From the NCBI RefSeq assembly GCF_006783905.1, contig NZ_VFPE01000004.1, positions 1 through 64,000 of the forward strand: DNA of 64,000 nt. Direction: 5' to 3'. The translations under genes and the position numbers were made by a program. Source of the DNA: Microbacterium kyungheense. GTDB taxonomy: Bacteria; Actinomycetota; Actinomycetes; Actinomycetales; Microbacteriaceae. Positions within the stretch are counted from its first letter, which is position 1. Every line of letters starts with the position of its first letter. This document shows positions 33,689 to 42,119 of this stretch, piece after piece. The notes under the pieces are model-generated. The model had not been told where the DNA came from. It made no database searches and saw only the letters and a program-made list of their open reading frames with translations.

Positions 33689-34762
33689 ATGAGGAAAGTC
33701 TCGCCCGTCGAACTGACGACCGCACCCACCGTCAGCGTGGTCATTCCCTGCTACAACTACGGTCACTTTCTGCCGATCGCCGTCGAGAGCGTCGTGACCC
33801 AGGTGGGTGTCGACGTCGATGTGCTCATCATCGACGACTGCTCGACCGACGACAGCCTGCTCGTCGCCGAACGGCTGGCCGAGCGGTTCGACCGGGTGCG
33901 CGTACATCGCAACGAGAAGAACCTCGGCCTGACAGGCACGGCCAATGCGGGCCTCGCCACTGTGACGGGCACCTACGCGCTCCTCATCTCGGCCGACGAT
34001 GCCCTTGCACCGGGCGCCCTCGCCCGCGCTGCAGCCCTCATGGAGGCGAATCCCGATGTCGGGCTCACCTACGGGCCGGTGACCTACTGGACGGAGGGAG
34101 AGCTGCCCGACGACGCGCCGGATCCTGCGTCCCACTGGGTGGTCTGGGACGGCGTCGAGTGGGCCGAGCGCCTGTACCGCAACGCGGAGAACCAGATCTA
34201 CTCGCCGGAAGCGATCGTGCGCACCGCGACGATGCGCGAAGTCGGCGACTACGACCCGGCCGTGCCGTACACGTCGGACCTTCAGATGTGGCTCCGATTC
34301 GCCGCGCGCACGAACGTGGGGTTCATCGCGGGTACCGTTCAGGCGTACTACCGCGTGCACGGCGGCAATATGTCGATGACGCAGGGCGGAATGGTCGGCG
34401 ACCGTCGGGAGCTGGGAGAGCTCCGGCACCGCGTGAAGGCGTTCGAGACCGCGTCGACCGAGTTCGCACGCGGCCCGCAGTACCTGTCCGAAGCGCGGCG
34501 GGCGGTCGCGGACTACGCTCTGATGCTCGCACGCATCGAGCGAGACGTCCGCCCAGGCTCGGACTACATCGGAGAGCTGGTGGACTTCGCGACGACCCTC
34601 GATCCGGCCGCACGTCGGCGTGCCGCCTGGGCGGCCTCGCGCACGCGCAGAATGATCGCATCCCTGCTCACCCGCACCCGCCTGCGGGAGATCGTTGTGG
34701 CGCCTCGGGTGCGCAAGACCGACCAGCGCCGGGCGAACAACGACGACACCGGGGTGCGGTGA
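33689..34762 (+). CDS. GT2-family glycosyltransferase
   Basis: 357 aa. The GT-A domain has VSVVIPCYNYGHFLPIAVES, VLIIDDCSTDDS, NEKNLGLTGTANAGL and LLISADDALAPG, and VGDYDPAVPYTSDLQMWLRF fits the acceptor side. The long C-terminal extension contains a basic helix region (RRAAWAASRTRRMIASLL). The start at ATG 33689 is the first after the TACGAT box. The sugar donor is unknown. Confidence 0.91.
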   Translation: MRKVSPVELTTAPTVSVVIPCYNYGHFLPIAVESVVTQVGVDVDVLIIDDCSTDDSLLVAERLAERFDRVRVHRNEKNLGLTGTANAGLATVTGTYALLISADDALAPGALARAAALMEANPDVGLTYGPVTYWTEGELPDDAPDPASHWVVWDGVEWAERLYRNAENQIYSPEAIVRTATMREVGDYDPAVPYTSDLQMWLRFAARTNVGFIAGTVQAYYRVHGGNMSMTQGGMVGDRRELGELRHRVKAFETASTEFARGPQYLSEARRAVADYALMLARIERDVRPGSDYIGELVDFATTLDPAARRRAAWAASRTRRMIASLLTRTRLREIVVAPRVRKTDQRRANNDDTGVR

Positions 34763-34790
34763 TCCCGCGGACCGCACCCTCGTGCGCTGC

Positions 34791-34796
34791 TAGCTT
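34791..34796 (+). promoter_or_regulatory. Probable -10 box of the GNAT gene at 34840
   Basis: TAGCTT, leaving a leader of about 37 nt that carries GAGGGAAG and GGGGG before GTG 34840. Confidence 0.4.
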
Positions 34797-34839
34797 GTTG
34801 TCCGAACGATGATCTCGCCCGAGGGAAGTGGGGGCCGCG

Positions 34840-35883
34840 GTGAGTGCGGTCGAGCGAATCAGTCTCCTTGCCGAGCGGGCGCGCGCCCGGGCGCACGGAC
34901 TGCAGGTGGTCATCGACGAGTCTCCGACTGCCGAGTTCGAGCGCGCGCTCGAGCACCTCGTACCAGCCGAGGACGATGTGGCTCGCTTCGTGCATCGCAC
35001 CCTCGCGCAGCCCACCGGCACGCCGAAGCGAAACGTCGTCGTGCGACGACGCGGTGAGCCGGTCCTCGCGACGACGCTGCGTGCGCGACAGGATCACTGG
35101 GAGATCGCGACCGCGACCGTGGCGCCCTCCCTGCCCATCCCCTGCCGCGCAGGTCTTCTCGAATCCGCCCTCGCCGCGATCGGGCTCGACATCCTCATCA
35201 TCGACCACGTCGGCGATGCGAAGACGGACTTCCGGCGGCAGAAGCTCATCCCCTTCGACTGCTATGTCGCACCGCTTCACGACTTCGACTTCGACGCCTA
35301 CTGGCGATCGACCCGACTGCGCGAGGACATCCGGCGAGCCCAGCGCAAGACGGCCGATCACCGAATCGTGAACGACGATCTTGCGATGGTCGAGTGGACG
35401 ATCGACACCTGGGAGGGTCGCTGGACGGACCACCCCAACGACGAAGCCGGCGCCGCCGACGACCTGCGCGCGATCTGGCCCGAGCTGCTGCGACGCGGTC
35501 GCCTCATGTCGGCGGCGCTCGTGACACCGGACGGTACGCCCGTCGCGTCGAACGTGAACATGGTCGACGGCGACACCCTGGTCGGCCTCATCACGGCGAG
35601 AAACACCGAGATCCCTGCATCCGGAGGATCCATCGGCACGCTCGCAGCGATCGCGTGCTTCGACGCTGCCCGCGATGCGGGGTTGGCGAAGGTCGACATC
35701 GGCGGCTACCACGACCAGTACAAGCGGCGCCTCGCTCCCGCCGGCCGCGTCGCATTCGCCGTGGAGATCGCCCCCCGGGTGTTCTCGGCGAGCACGACGG
35801 CGGGGCTCGAGCGCATCGCTCGAGGTGTCATGCGACGGGTGCGCGCGCTGGCGGCGAGGCTCTTCCGGCGCGCGGCGGACTGA
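34840..35883 (+). CDS. FemAB/BioF2-like GNAT-fold protein
   Basis: 347 aa of the double-GNAT type (Acetyltransf_6/FemAB-like). STRLREDIRRAQRK precedes the second GNAT domain (SAALVTPDGTPVASNVNMVDGDTLVG, GGSIGTLAAIACFDAA, KVDIGGYHDQYKRRLAP). Such proteins transfer acyl or aminoacyl groups, often onto cell-surface precursors. GTG 34840 is preferred (GGGGG 5 nt upstream); GTG 34828 is in frame. It is the first of three such proteins in the locus, the others being the tandem pair at 42120-44580. Confidence 0.83.
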   Translation: MSAVERISLLAERARARAHGLQVVIDESPTAEFERALEHLVPAEDDVARFVHRTLAQPTGTPKRNVVVRRRGEPVLATTLRARQDHWEIATATVAPSLPIPCRAGLLESALAAIGLDILIIDHVGDAKTDFRRQKLIPFDCYVAPLHDFDFDAYWRSTRLREDIRRAQRKTADHRIVNDDLAMVEWTIDTWEGRWTDHPNDEAGAADDLRAIWPELLRRGRLMSAALVTPDGTPVASNVNMVDGDTLVGLITARNTEIPASGGSIGTLAAIACFDAARDAGLAKVDIGGYHDQYKRRLAPAGRVAFAVEIAPRVFSASTTAGLERIARGVMRRVRALAARLFRRAAD

Positions 35884-35902
35884 CCCGCCGGGACGCCCGC
35901 CG

Positions 35903-37009
35903 CTACAGCACCGAGAGCAGCGTCTCGGCGACGTACTGCTGGTCGTCGGCGGTGATCCCCGGATACATCGGCAGACTCACGATCTCGCGCGCATGCTGCT
36001 CGGCACGCGGCAGGCTCCCGCTGCCTCGACCGAGGAAACCGAAGGCCGGCAGCAGGTGGACGGGCGCCGGATAGTGGATGCCGGCGCCGATCCCCGCATC
36101 CGCCAGTCCCGCCAGCACCCGGTCCCGCTCGGGCACGCGCACCACATACAGGTGGAAGACGTGCTCGTTGCCCTCGGCGACGAGGGGGAGCTGCACCCGC
36201 TCATCACGGCCGAGCAGTTCGGCGTACCTGTCGGCGGCATCCCGCCGCAACTGATTCCACTCGTCGAGGTGGGCGAGTTTCGCCGACAGCACAGCGCCCT
36301 GGATCCCATCGAGCCGTGAGTTGCGCCCGACGAGACTGTGCTCATATTTCGCCGCACCGCCGTGGTTGCGGAGCTTGCGGACCGTGTCGAAGAGAGCGGC
36401 ATCATCCGTGAGGACGGCACCGGCATCGCCGAAAGCGCCGAGGTTCTTGCCCGGGTAGAAGCTCGTCCCAGAGATGTCGCCCAGGCCTCCCGCGCGCATT
36501 CCGTTCCGACGCGCCCCCTGCGACTGAGCGGCATCCTCGAGGATCAGCACATCCTCGCCCACCACGTCCCGCAGCACCTCCACAGGGGCCGCCTGGCCGT
36601 AGAGGTGAACCGCCGCCACCACCCGCGTTCGGGAGGTCAGGGCGTCCGCGACTCCCTCGACCGAGATGAGGTAGTCGTCCGTGCAGTCGACGAGCACCGG
36701 CTGGGCACCCACCCGTGTGACCGCCTCGGCGGTCGCGGCGAAGGTGTTGGCAGGGAGGATCACCTCGTCGCCGTCGCCTACGCCGGCCGCTTCCAGCGCG
36801 AGCTCAAGAGCATCCGTGCCGTTGCCGACCCCCAGGCAATGCCTCACCCCGCAGTAGTCCGCGAAGGCGCGCTCGAAGTCCTCAGCAGCGGCACCGAGGA
36901 TGAACGCCGAGTCGTCTATCACGCGGGCGATCGCCGCATCCGTCTCTTCTCGGATGCGCCGCGTCTGCCAGCCGAGATCGACGAACGGGACGGTGCGTCG
37001 AACAGTCAT
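35903..37009 (-). CDS. DegT/DnrJ/EryC1-family sugar aminotransferase
   Basis: 368-aa PLP enzyme. GVGNGTDALELAL and ILPANTFAATAEAV form the PLP pocket. EDAAQSQGARRNG holds the Asp that binds the pyridine nitrogen, and the PLP Schiff-base lysine is Lys188 in SFYPGKNLGAFGDAG. It converts a keto-sugar nucleotide to an amino sugar, probably for the glycan. ATG 37009 has GAGGAG 7 nt upstream. It stands as a single gene, divergent from the GH16 lipoprotein. Confidence 0.93.
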   Translation of the reverse strand: MTVRRTVPFVDLGWQTRRIREETDAAIARVIDDSAFILGAAAEDFERAFADYCGVRHCLGVGNGTDALELALEAAGVGDGDEVILPANTFAATAEAVTRVGAQPVLVDCTDDYLISVEGVADALTSRTRVVAAVHLYGQAAPVEVLRDVVGEDVLILEDAAQSQGARRNGMRAGGLGDISGTSFYPGKNLGAFGDAGAVLTDDAALFDTVRKLRNHGGAAKYEHSLVGRNSRLDGIQGAVLSAKLAHLDEWNQLRRDAADRYAELLGRDERVQLPLVAEGNEHVFHLYVVRVPERDRVLAGLADAGIGAGIHYPAPVHLLPAFGFLGRGSGSLPRAEQHAREIVSLPMYPGITADDQQYVAETLLSVL

Positions 37010-37154
37010 GCGACGGCTCCTCGGGTCAGCACGGGCGCGGGCAGTCCGACAATACCGTCGCCCGGCCACAGGCGCGCTGCGCGGACGAAGGCGGCGGTTT
37101 CTGCGAAGTCTCCCGGAAGGACCCGTGAGGGCGGATCGGAGCATCCGCCGTGGT

Positions 37155-37160
37155 TAGCAT
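37155..37160 (+). promoter_or_regulatory. Probable -10 box of the GH16 gene
   Basis: TAGCAT, giving a leader of about 30 nt with GGGGAGGCGGG before ATG 37197. Confidence 0.4.
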
Positions 37161-37196
37161 GGCCGACAGGGGACACACCGGGGAGGCGGGATAGGC

Positions 37197-38150
37197 ATGC
37201 GCGACCACAGCGGCCGAGCGGGACGACTGGCGCCGCTGATCGCGACGGCGGTCGCCGCGACGGTGCTCCTCGGTGGATGCTCCGTCCGACTCCCGGGCCC
37301 GTCCGCGTCCCCGCCGGCAGACTCGCCCTCCGACTCGACGCCCCCCGACTCGACGCCGCAGCAGCCGGACGGCGTCGCTGCCGGCGAGGGCCTCGTCTGG
37401 GCGGACGAGTTCGACGACTCCTCCGGGCCATCCTCGTCCCGGTGGAAGCGCATGGAGGGGGCTGCGGGCTGGGGCAACGATGAGCTGCAGAACTACACCG
37501 ACGACGACGACAACTCGTTCGTCGCCGACGGCGTCCTGCACATCGTGGCGAGACTGGAGCCGACCACCGACGCCCTCGGAAACTCCTCCGACTACACCTC
37601 CGCCCGGCTCATGACGAAAGACGCGTTCCGCTACGGTCGCGTCGAGGCCCGGATCCAGGTCCCCGCCGGCTCGGGGCTGTGGTCGGCGTTCTGGATGTTC
37701 GGCACCTTCGCGCCTGGGACCACCTGGCCCGGCAACGGCGAGCTCGACGTGATGGAGTACGTCAATCTGTCGCGAGAGCTGAACAGTGCTGTCAACGGGG
37801 CAACCGACGATGGCTCGCTCTGGAGCTGGGCGAAGGCGCGGGCCGTGGATGCCGACTTCGGCAGAGCATGGCATGTGTATGCCGTGGACTGGACGCCCGA
37901 TTCGATCACGTACTCGGTCGACGGCCAGGCGCTGGGCACCCTGCCCAAGGACGATCTCGAGCCCGGACAGCGGTGGAGCTTCGACAACCCTGCGCACATC
38001 ATCATGAACCTCGCCGTCGGAGGCCGCTGGCCGAGCGCCGACATCGACCAGGCGGCGTTCCCCGCCCAGTACCTCGTCGACTACGTGCGCGTCTACGACT
38101 CCGAGGTGCACGCGGTGCCCGACTCGTGGCTGCCCGCGCCGCCGCCATAG
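37197..38150 (+). CDS. GH16-family endo-glycanase lipoprotein
   Basis: 317 aa. The signal peptide ends in LLGGC (Cys28 lipid-modified), followed by a Ser/Pro/Asp linker. The GH16 jelly roll begins LVWADEFDDSSG. GRVEARIQVPAGSGLWSAFW precedes the catalytic motif GELDVMEY (nucleophile and acid/base Glu, fitting the GH16 E-[ILV]-D-x-x-E pattern), and HIIMNLAVGG closes the fold. It would sit outside the membrane and probably trims, releases or length-controls the polysaccharide made by this locus. Confidence 0.93.
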   Translation: MRDHSGRAGRLAPLIATAVAATVLLGGCSVRLPGPSASPPADSPSDSTPPDSTPQQPDGVAAGEGLVWADEFDDSSGPSSSRWKRMEGAAGWGNDELQNYTDDDDNSFVADGVLHIVARLEPTTDALGNSSDYTSARLMTKDAFRYGRVEARIQVPAGSGLWSAFWMFGTFAPGTTWPGNGELDVMEYVNLSRELNSAVNGATDDGSLWSWAKARAVDADFGRAWHVYAVDWTPDSITYSVDGQALGTLPKDDLEPGQRWSFDNPAHIIMNLAVGGRWPSADIDQAAFPAQYLVDYVRVYDSEVHAVPDSWLPAPPP

Positions 38151-38184
38151 CGTCGGAACTCGTCGGCCCGATGCTGCTTCGGCG

Positions 38185-39315
38185 TCAGCGCACGGCGCCC
38201 TGTCGGAGGACGCTGATCACGCGGTCCTGCTCGTCGACGGTCATCTGATGGAAGATCGGCAGGATGAGCGTGTTGTCGGTCAGCCGCTCCGTGGTGAGGA
38301 GTGAGACCTCGACGGGGGCGTAGGCGGGCTCGAGATGCGTGGCCATGATGCCCCGGCGCGCGGAGATGTCGGCCTCGCCGAGCAGCTGTAGGAGGCCTTC
38401 ACGATCGAGCGGATAACCCGCCTCGACCTCGACCCAGTAGGACTGGAAGTTCGCCGTACCGTGCGAGGGGTCGGTGACGGCACGGAGACCCTCGATTTCG
38501 GCGATCGCCGCCGCATACGTCGCCGCGATCTCACGACGGCGCGCGACGACCTCGTCGAGCCGGCCGAGCTGCACGAGCCCGACCGCCGCCTGCAGGTCGG
38601 TCATCCGGTAGTTGAAGCCGATCTCGTCGTACTGCTCCTTGGGCGACACGACGCTGGCGTGCCGCGCAGCCGCCGACACGCTCATCGCGTGCTCGCGAAG
38701 CCGCCGCGCACGCTCGGCCCAGTCCGCACGCGAGGTCGTGATCATGCCGCCCTCGCCGGTCGTCAGGATCTTGCGCGGGTGGAAGGACCACGCCGCGATC
38801 TCTGCTCCGGCGCCGACGGGACGACCCTTGTAGGTCGATCCCGCTCCGCACGCCGCGTCTTCGACGACGACGATCCCCTGTGGATCGCAGAGCGCACGGA
38901 TCGCGTCGATGTCGACTGGCACACCGCCCTGGTCAACCGCGATGACCACCCTCGTCCGCGGCGTCAGCACCGCCTCGATCGTCTCGACCGTGACGTTGCC
39001 GGTCTGCGCGTCGACGTCGGCGAAGACCGGTCTGGCGCCAACATAGGTCGGCGCGTTCGCCGTGGCGATGAACGAGAACGACGGCACGACGACGTCGTCG
39101 CCCTCGGCGACACCGGCGACCTTGAGCGCGAGGTGCAAGGCGGTCGTGCAGTTCGAGACCGCGACCGCATGCTCGGACTGCTGCTTCTCGGCGAACGCCG
39201 CTTCGAACTCAGCGACGCGCGGCCCCTGGGCCACCCAGCCCGATTCGATGACGGCCGTCACCGCGGCGACCTCTTCGGCCCCGAGCCAGGGCTTCATGAC
39301 GTTGATCCGCGTCAT
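38185..39315 (-). CDS. DegT/DnrJ/EryC1-family sugar aminotransferase (second)
   Basis: 376-aa PLP enzyme. VAVSNCTTALHLAL and VVPSFSFIATANAP form the cofactor pocket, VVEDAACGAGSTYKGR holds the pyridine-binding Asp, and Lys182 in SFHPRKILTTGEGG is the Schiff-base lysine. ATG 39315 overlaps the epimerase stop (ATGA). With the epimerase and the Gfo/Idh/MocA gene it forms a tightly overlapping three-gene unit. WbpE-like 3-amination of a UDP-sugar is a reasonable inference. Confidence 0.92.
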   Translation of the reverse strand: MTRINVMKPWLGAEEVAAVTAVIESGWVAQGPRVAEFEAAFAEKQQSEHAVAVSNCTTALHLALKVAGVAEGDDVVVPSFSFIATANAPTYVGARPVFADVDAQTGNVTVETIEAVLTPRTRVVIAVDQGGVPVDIDAIRALCDPQGIVVVEDAACGAGSTYKGRPVGAGAEIAAWSFHPRKILTTGEGGMITTSRADWAERARRLREHAMSVSAAARHASVVSPKEQYDEIGFNYRMTDLQAAVGLVQLGRLDEVVARRREIAATYAAAIAEIEGLRAVTDPSHGTANFQSYWVEVEAGYPLDREGLLQLLGEADISARRGIMATHLEPAYAPVEVSLLTTERLTDNTLILPIFHQMTVDEQDRVISVLRQGAVR

Positions 39316-40313
39316 GTGCGGCTTCCCTGAAGCGCACGACCGGCCGCGATCTCCTCGCGGAGCGGGCGCCACCATTCGACCAGCTGCCGCAGACCTTCTT
39401 CGAGTCCGATCTCGGCGGTGAACCCGAGGTCGGATTCGGCTGCAGACGTGTCCGCGAGGCGGCGCACGACGTCGTTCACCCCGCGGGCCGGACCGAACTC
39501 CACGGCGAGGTCGGAATCCATGACCGCGAGGAGTTGGTCGGCGAGCTGCAGCAGGCTGGTCTCGGTGCCGCTGGCGATGTTGTACACCCCCTCGACGACG
39601 TCGCTCTGCGCGGCGAGCACGTTCGCCCGCGCGATGTCGACGCTGTAGATGAAGTCCATCGTCTGCAGGCCGTCGCCGAAGATGAGCGGTGGCTGCCCGT
39701 CGGCGATGCGCTCCATCCAGCGGACGAGCACCTCGGTGTAGAAGCCGTGCACATCCATTCGCGGGCCGTACACGTTGAAGTACCGCAACAGCACGTAGTC
39801 CAGGCCGTACATCGCCCGGAAGCTCTTGGCCATGCCTTCGTTGAACGTCTTCGCGGCGCCGTAGAACGTGTCGTTGTTGTAGGGATGGTGACGCTCGTTC
39901 GTGGGGAACGACTCGGCCATGCCGTACACGGATGCAGACGAGGCCGCCACAAGCTTGGCGACGCCGTGCTCGGCCGAGGCCTCCAGCACGTTGAACGTCG
40001 CATCCACCATGGTCTCCAGCGCGAGGCGCGGCTCCTCGGCGCATTGCGTGATGCGGATGGCGGCCTGGTGGAACACGACATCCTTGCCCTTCACGACGTC
40101 GTGCACGGTGTCGCGGTCCCGGATGTCGCCCTCGATAAGGGTCACTCGTCCCGACGCCAGCGCTCCGTCGAGGTTCGCACGTCGACCTCTCACGAGGTTG
40201 TCGAGCACGTCGACATGGGCGACTCCTGCGTCCAGCAGCTGATCGACGAGCGTCGACCCGATCGTGCCCGCTCCCCCGGTGACGAGGACGCTCGCACCTG
40301 CCAACTCGGTCAT
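39312..40313 (-). CDS. NAD-dependent sugar epimerase/dehydratase (SDR)
   Basis: 333 aa of the extended SDR family. VLVTGGAGTIGSTLVDQLL is the NAD loop and DNLVRGRRANL the ribose site. The catalytic triad region comprises VAASSASVYGMAE with Y-x3-K in TFYGAAKTFNEG. LLRYFNVYGPRMDVHG follows. It resembles UDP-glucose/UDP-GlcNAc 4-epimerases. It overlaps both neighbours by 4 nt and supplies an epimerised UDP-sugar to the amino-sugar branch. Confidence 0.91.
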   Translation of the reverse strand: MTELAGASVLVTGGAGTIGSTLVDQLLDAGVAHVDVLDNLVRGRRANLDGALASGRVTLIEGDIRDRDTVHDVVKGKDVVFHQAAIRITQCAEEPRLALETMVDATFNVLEASAEHGVAKLVAASSASVYGMAESFPTNERHHPYNNDTFYGAAKTFNEGMAKSFRAMYGLDYVLLRYFNVYGPRMDVHGFYTEVLVRWMERIADGQPPLIFGDGLQTMDFIYSVDIARANVLAAQSDVVEGVYNIASGTETSLLQLADQLLAVMDSDLAVEFGPARGVNDVVRRLADTSAAESDLGFTAEIGLEEGLRQLVEWWRPLREEIAAGRALQGSRT

Positions 40314-41368
40314 GCGATGATCTCCTTCTGCTCGGCGGCGACCTCCGCCGGAGCACTGTGCGCCTCGAGGCTCCTCGAGGTCGCATCGAGCACCCTGAGG
40401 ACCCGCAGCGCGGCCCGGCCGTCGGTGCGGGGAGCACGGTCCTCACGGATCGACGCCGCGAACTCGGCGACCATCAGCGACAGGGCCTCGACCTCGGGAA
40501 GCGCCGGCACCCAGGTGTCGCCGTAGCGGTACGACACCTGCGCCGCCGCGCGCTCGGCGTCTTCGGTGACCGTGACGAAGTCGATGCCCCGGTCGTAGAC
40601 GCTCACGCGCTGCGTCGGATTCAGATCGTCCCACACCAGGGTCCGCCGGGTCCCTCCGACGACGAGCTGACGGATCTTCGTCGGGCTCAGCCAGTTCGCG
40701 TGCACGTGGGCGACCACGCCCTTGCCGAGGCGCATGATGAGGTAGCCGACGCACGCCTTGCCCAGACCGAGCGGGTCACCGCCGTGCGCGGAGACGGCCT
40801 CGGGGCGCAGCCCGTCGGGAAGGATGAAGTCGAGGATCGAGAGGTCGTGCGGCGCGAGGTCCCAGAAGACGTCGACGTCAGGCTGCACGAGCCCGTGGTT
40901 GATGCGCACGGAATCGACGAAGGTGATCTCGCCGAGTTCCCCGGCCCGGATGAGCTCGGCGATCTTCAGCACGGCCGGCGTGTAGCAGAACGTGTGGTCG
41001 GCCATCAGGACGACACCCGCCTCGGCGGCAGCCGACACCATGCGCTCGCCGCTCTCCACGTTGTCGGCGAGGGGTTTCTCCGTGAGGACGTGCTTGCCCG
41101 CGGCGATCGCCGCCAGCGCGATGGCTTCGTGGGTGCGTGCCGGAGTGGCGATCGCGACGGCATCCACTCCCTCGATCGCGAGCGCCTCCTCGATCGAGGC
41201 CACGGCGACCGCCGACCGCGTCGTCCACGCCAGCCGTTCGGCCCGGTCGAGTTCGCGATCGCAGACGGCCGCGACGTGCCAGTCCGGGCTGAGGTTGAAG
41301 TTGCGGACGAGATTCGGTCCCCAATACCCCGCACCCACGACGACAACGCTCAGCCGACCGTCATCCAC
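40310..41368 (-). CDS. Gfo/Idh/MocA-family sugar dehydrogenase (WbpB/WlbA-like)
   Basis: 352 aa. LSVVVVGAGYWGPNLVRNFN is a Rossmann start highly typical of the WlbA/WbpB group, which oxidises C3 of UDP-GlcNAcA. HVLTEKPLADNVESGERMV carries the conserved lysine and DVFWDLAPHDLSILDFI the active-site His/Asp region. The divergently placed hexapeptide acetyltransferase supports a diacetamido-sugar route. GTG 41368 has AAAGGGGAC upstream. First gene of a three-gene minus-strand unit. Confidence 0.9.
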   Translation of the reverse strand: MDDGRLSVVVVGAGYWGPNLVRNFNLSPDWHVAAVCDRELDRAERLAWTTRSAVAVASIEEALAIEGVDAVAIATPARTHEAIALAAIAAGKHVLTEKPLADNVESGERMVSAAAEAGVVLMADHTFCYTPAVLKIAELIRAGELGEITFVDSVRINHGLVQPDVDVFWDLAPHDLSILDFILPDGLRPEAVSAHGGDPLGLGKACVGYLIMRLGKGVVAHVHANWLSPTKIRQLVVGGTRRTLVWDDLNPTQRVSVYDRGIDFVTVTEDAERAAAQVSYRYGDTWVPALPEVEALSLMVAEFAASIREDRAPRTDGRAALRVLRVLDATSRSLEAHSAPAEVAAEQKEIIA

Positions 41369-41434
41369 GGAGTCCCCTTTGATCGCGTCTCATCGATCCT
41401 CCCAGGCGCCATGGTACGGGATGTGATGTTCAGG

Positions 41435-41440
41435 TAGGGT
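41435..41440 (+). promoter_or_regulatory. Probable -10 box of the acetyltransferase gene
   Basis: TAGGGT about 50 nt before GTG 41484, with GGAGG in the leader. Confidence 0.4.
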
Positions 41441-41483
41441 GCGACGACGGCCCGCCGCCGCGGGATCGCTCCGTGGAGGTGTC

Positions 41484-42089
41484 GTGTCTGAACTGCCCCA
41501 ACCCCGCATCGCCGCATCCGCCGACATCGACGCAGATGCGACGCTCGGCTCGGGCACCGTCGTCTGGCATCTGGCGCAGGTCCGTGAGGGGGCGATCCTA
41601 GGGGAGGAGTGCATCATCGGGCGCGGCGCCTACGTCGGCCCCGGCACGCGGATCGGCAACCGCTGCAAGGTCCAGAACCACGCTCTGCTGTACGAGCCCG
41701 CCGTGCTCGAAGACGGGGTGTTCATCGGCCCGGCGGTCGTCTTCACCAACGACTTCTACCCCCGCGCGGTCAATCCCGACGGCACCCTCAAGAGCGCTCA
41801 TGATTGGGATGCCGTCGGCGTGACCGTGCGCGAAGGCGCGTCCATCGGGGCCAGAGCGGTCGTCGTCGCTCCGGCCACCATCGGACGCTGGGCGCTCGTC
41901 GCCGCCGGCGCCGTGGTGACGAAGGACGTGCCCGACTTCGCATTGATGGCCGGGGTTCCGGCGCGACGCGTCGGCTGGGTCGGACGGGTCGGCGTACCGC
42001 TCGCGCGCGAGGGGGCGGAGTGGGTCTGCCCCCGCTCGGGTGAACGCTTCCGCGAGGCGGGCGGAGTTCTGCAGCGGATGGATGCCTGA
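41484..42089 (+). CDS. Left-handed beta-helix N-acetyltransferase (WbpD/WlbB-like)
   Basis: 201 aa with hexapeptide repeats throughout: IAASADIDADATLGSGTVVW, VGPGTRIGNRCKVQN and TIGRWALVAAGAVVTKDVP. The insert VFTNDFYPRAVNPDG is typical of UDP-2-acetamido-3-amino-sugar N-acetyltransferases. It uses acetyl-CoA. GTG 41484 follows GTGGAGG. It is divergent from the WbpB-like gene and is the first gene of a six-gene plus-strand run. Confidence 0.92.
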   Translation: MSELPQPRIAASADIDADATLGSGTVVWHLAQVREGAILGEECIIGRGAYVGPGTRIGNRCKVQNHALLYEPAVLEDGVFIGPAVVFTNDFYPRAVNPDGTLKSAHDWDAVGVTVREGASIGARAVVVAPATIGRWALVAAGAVVTKDVPDFALMAGVPARRVGWVGRVGVPLAREGAEWVCPRSGERFREAGGVLQRMDA

Positions 42090-42107
42090 CCGGGTCCGAC
42101 GAACCGC

Positions 42108-42113
42108 CATACT
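42108..42113 (+). promoter_or_regulatory. Possible internal -10 box before the first tandem GNAT gene
   Basis: CATACT with exactly 6 nt to GTG 42120. Confidence 0.4.
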
Positions 42114-42119
42114 AGCGAT

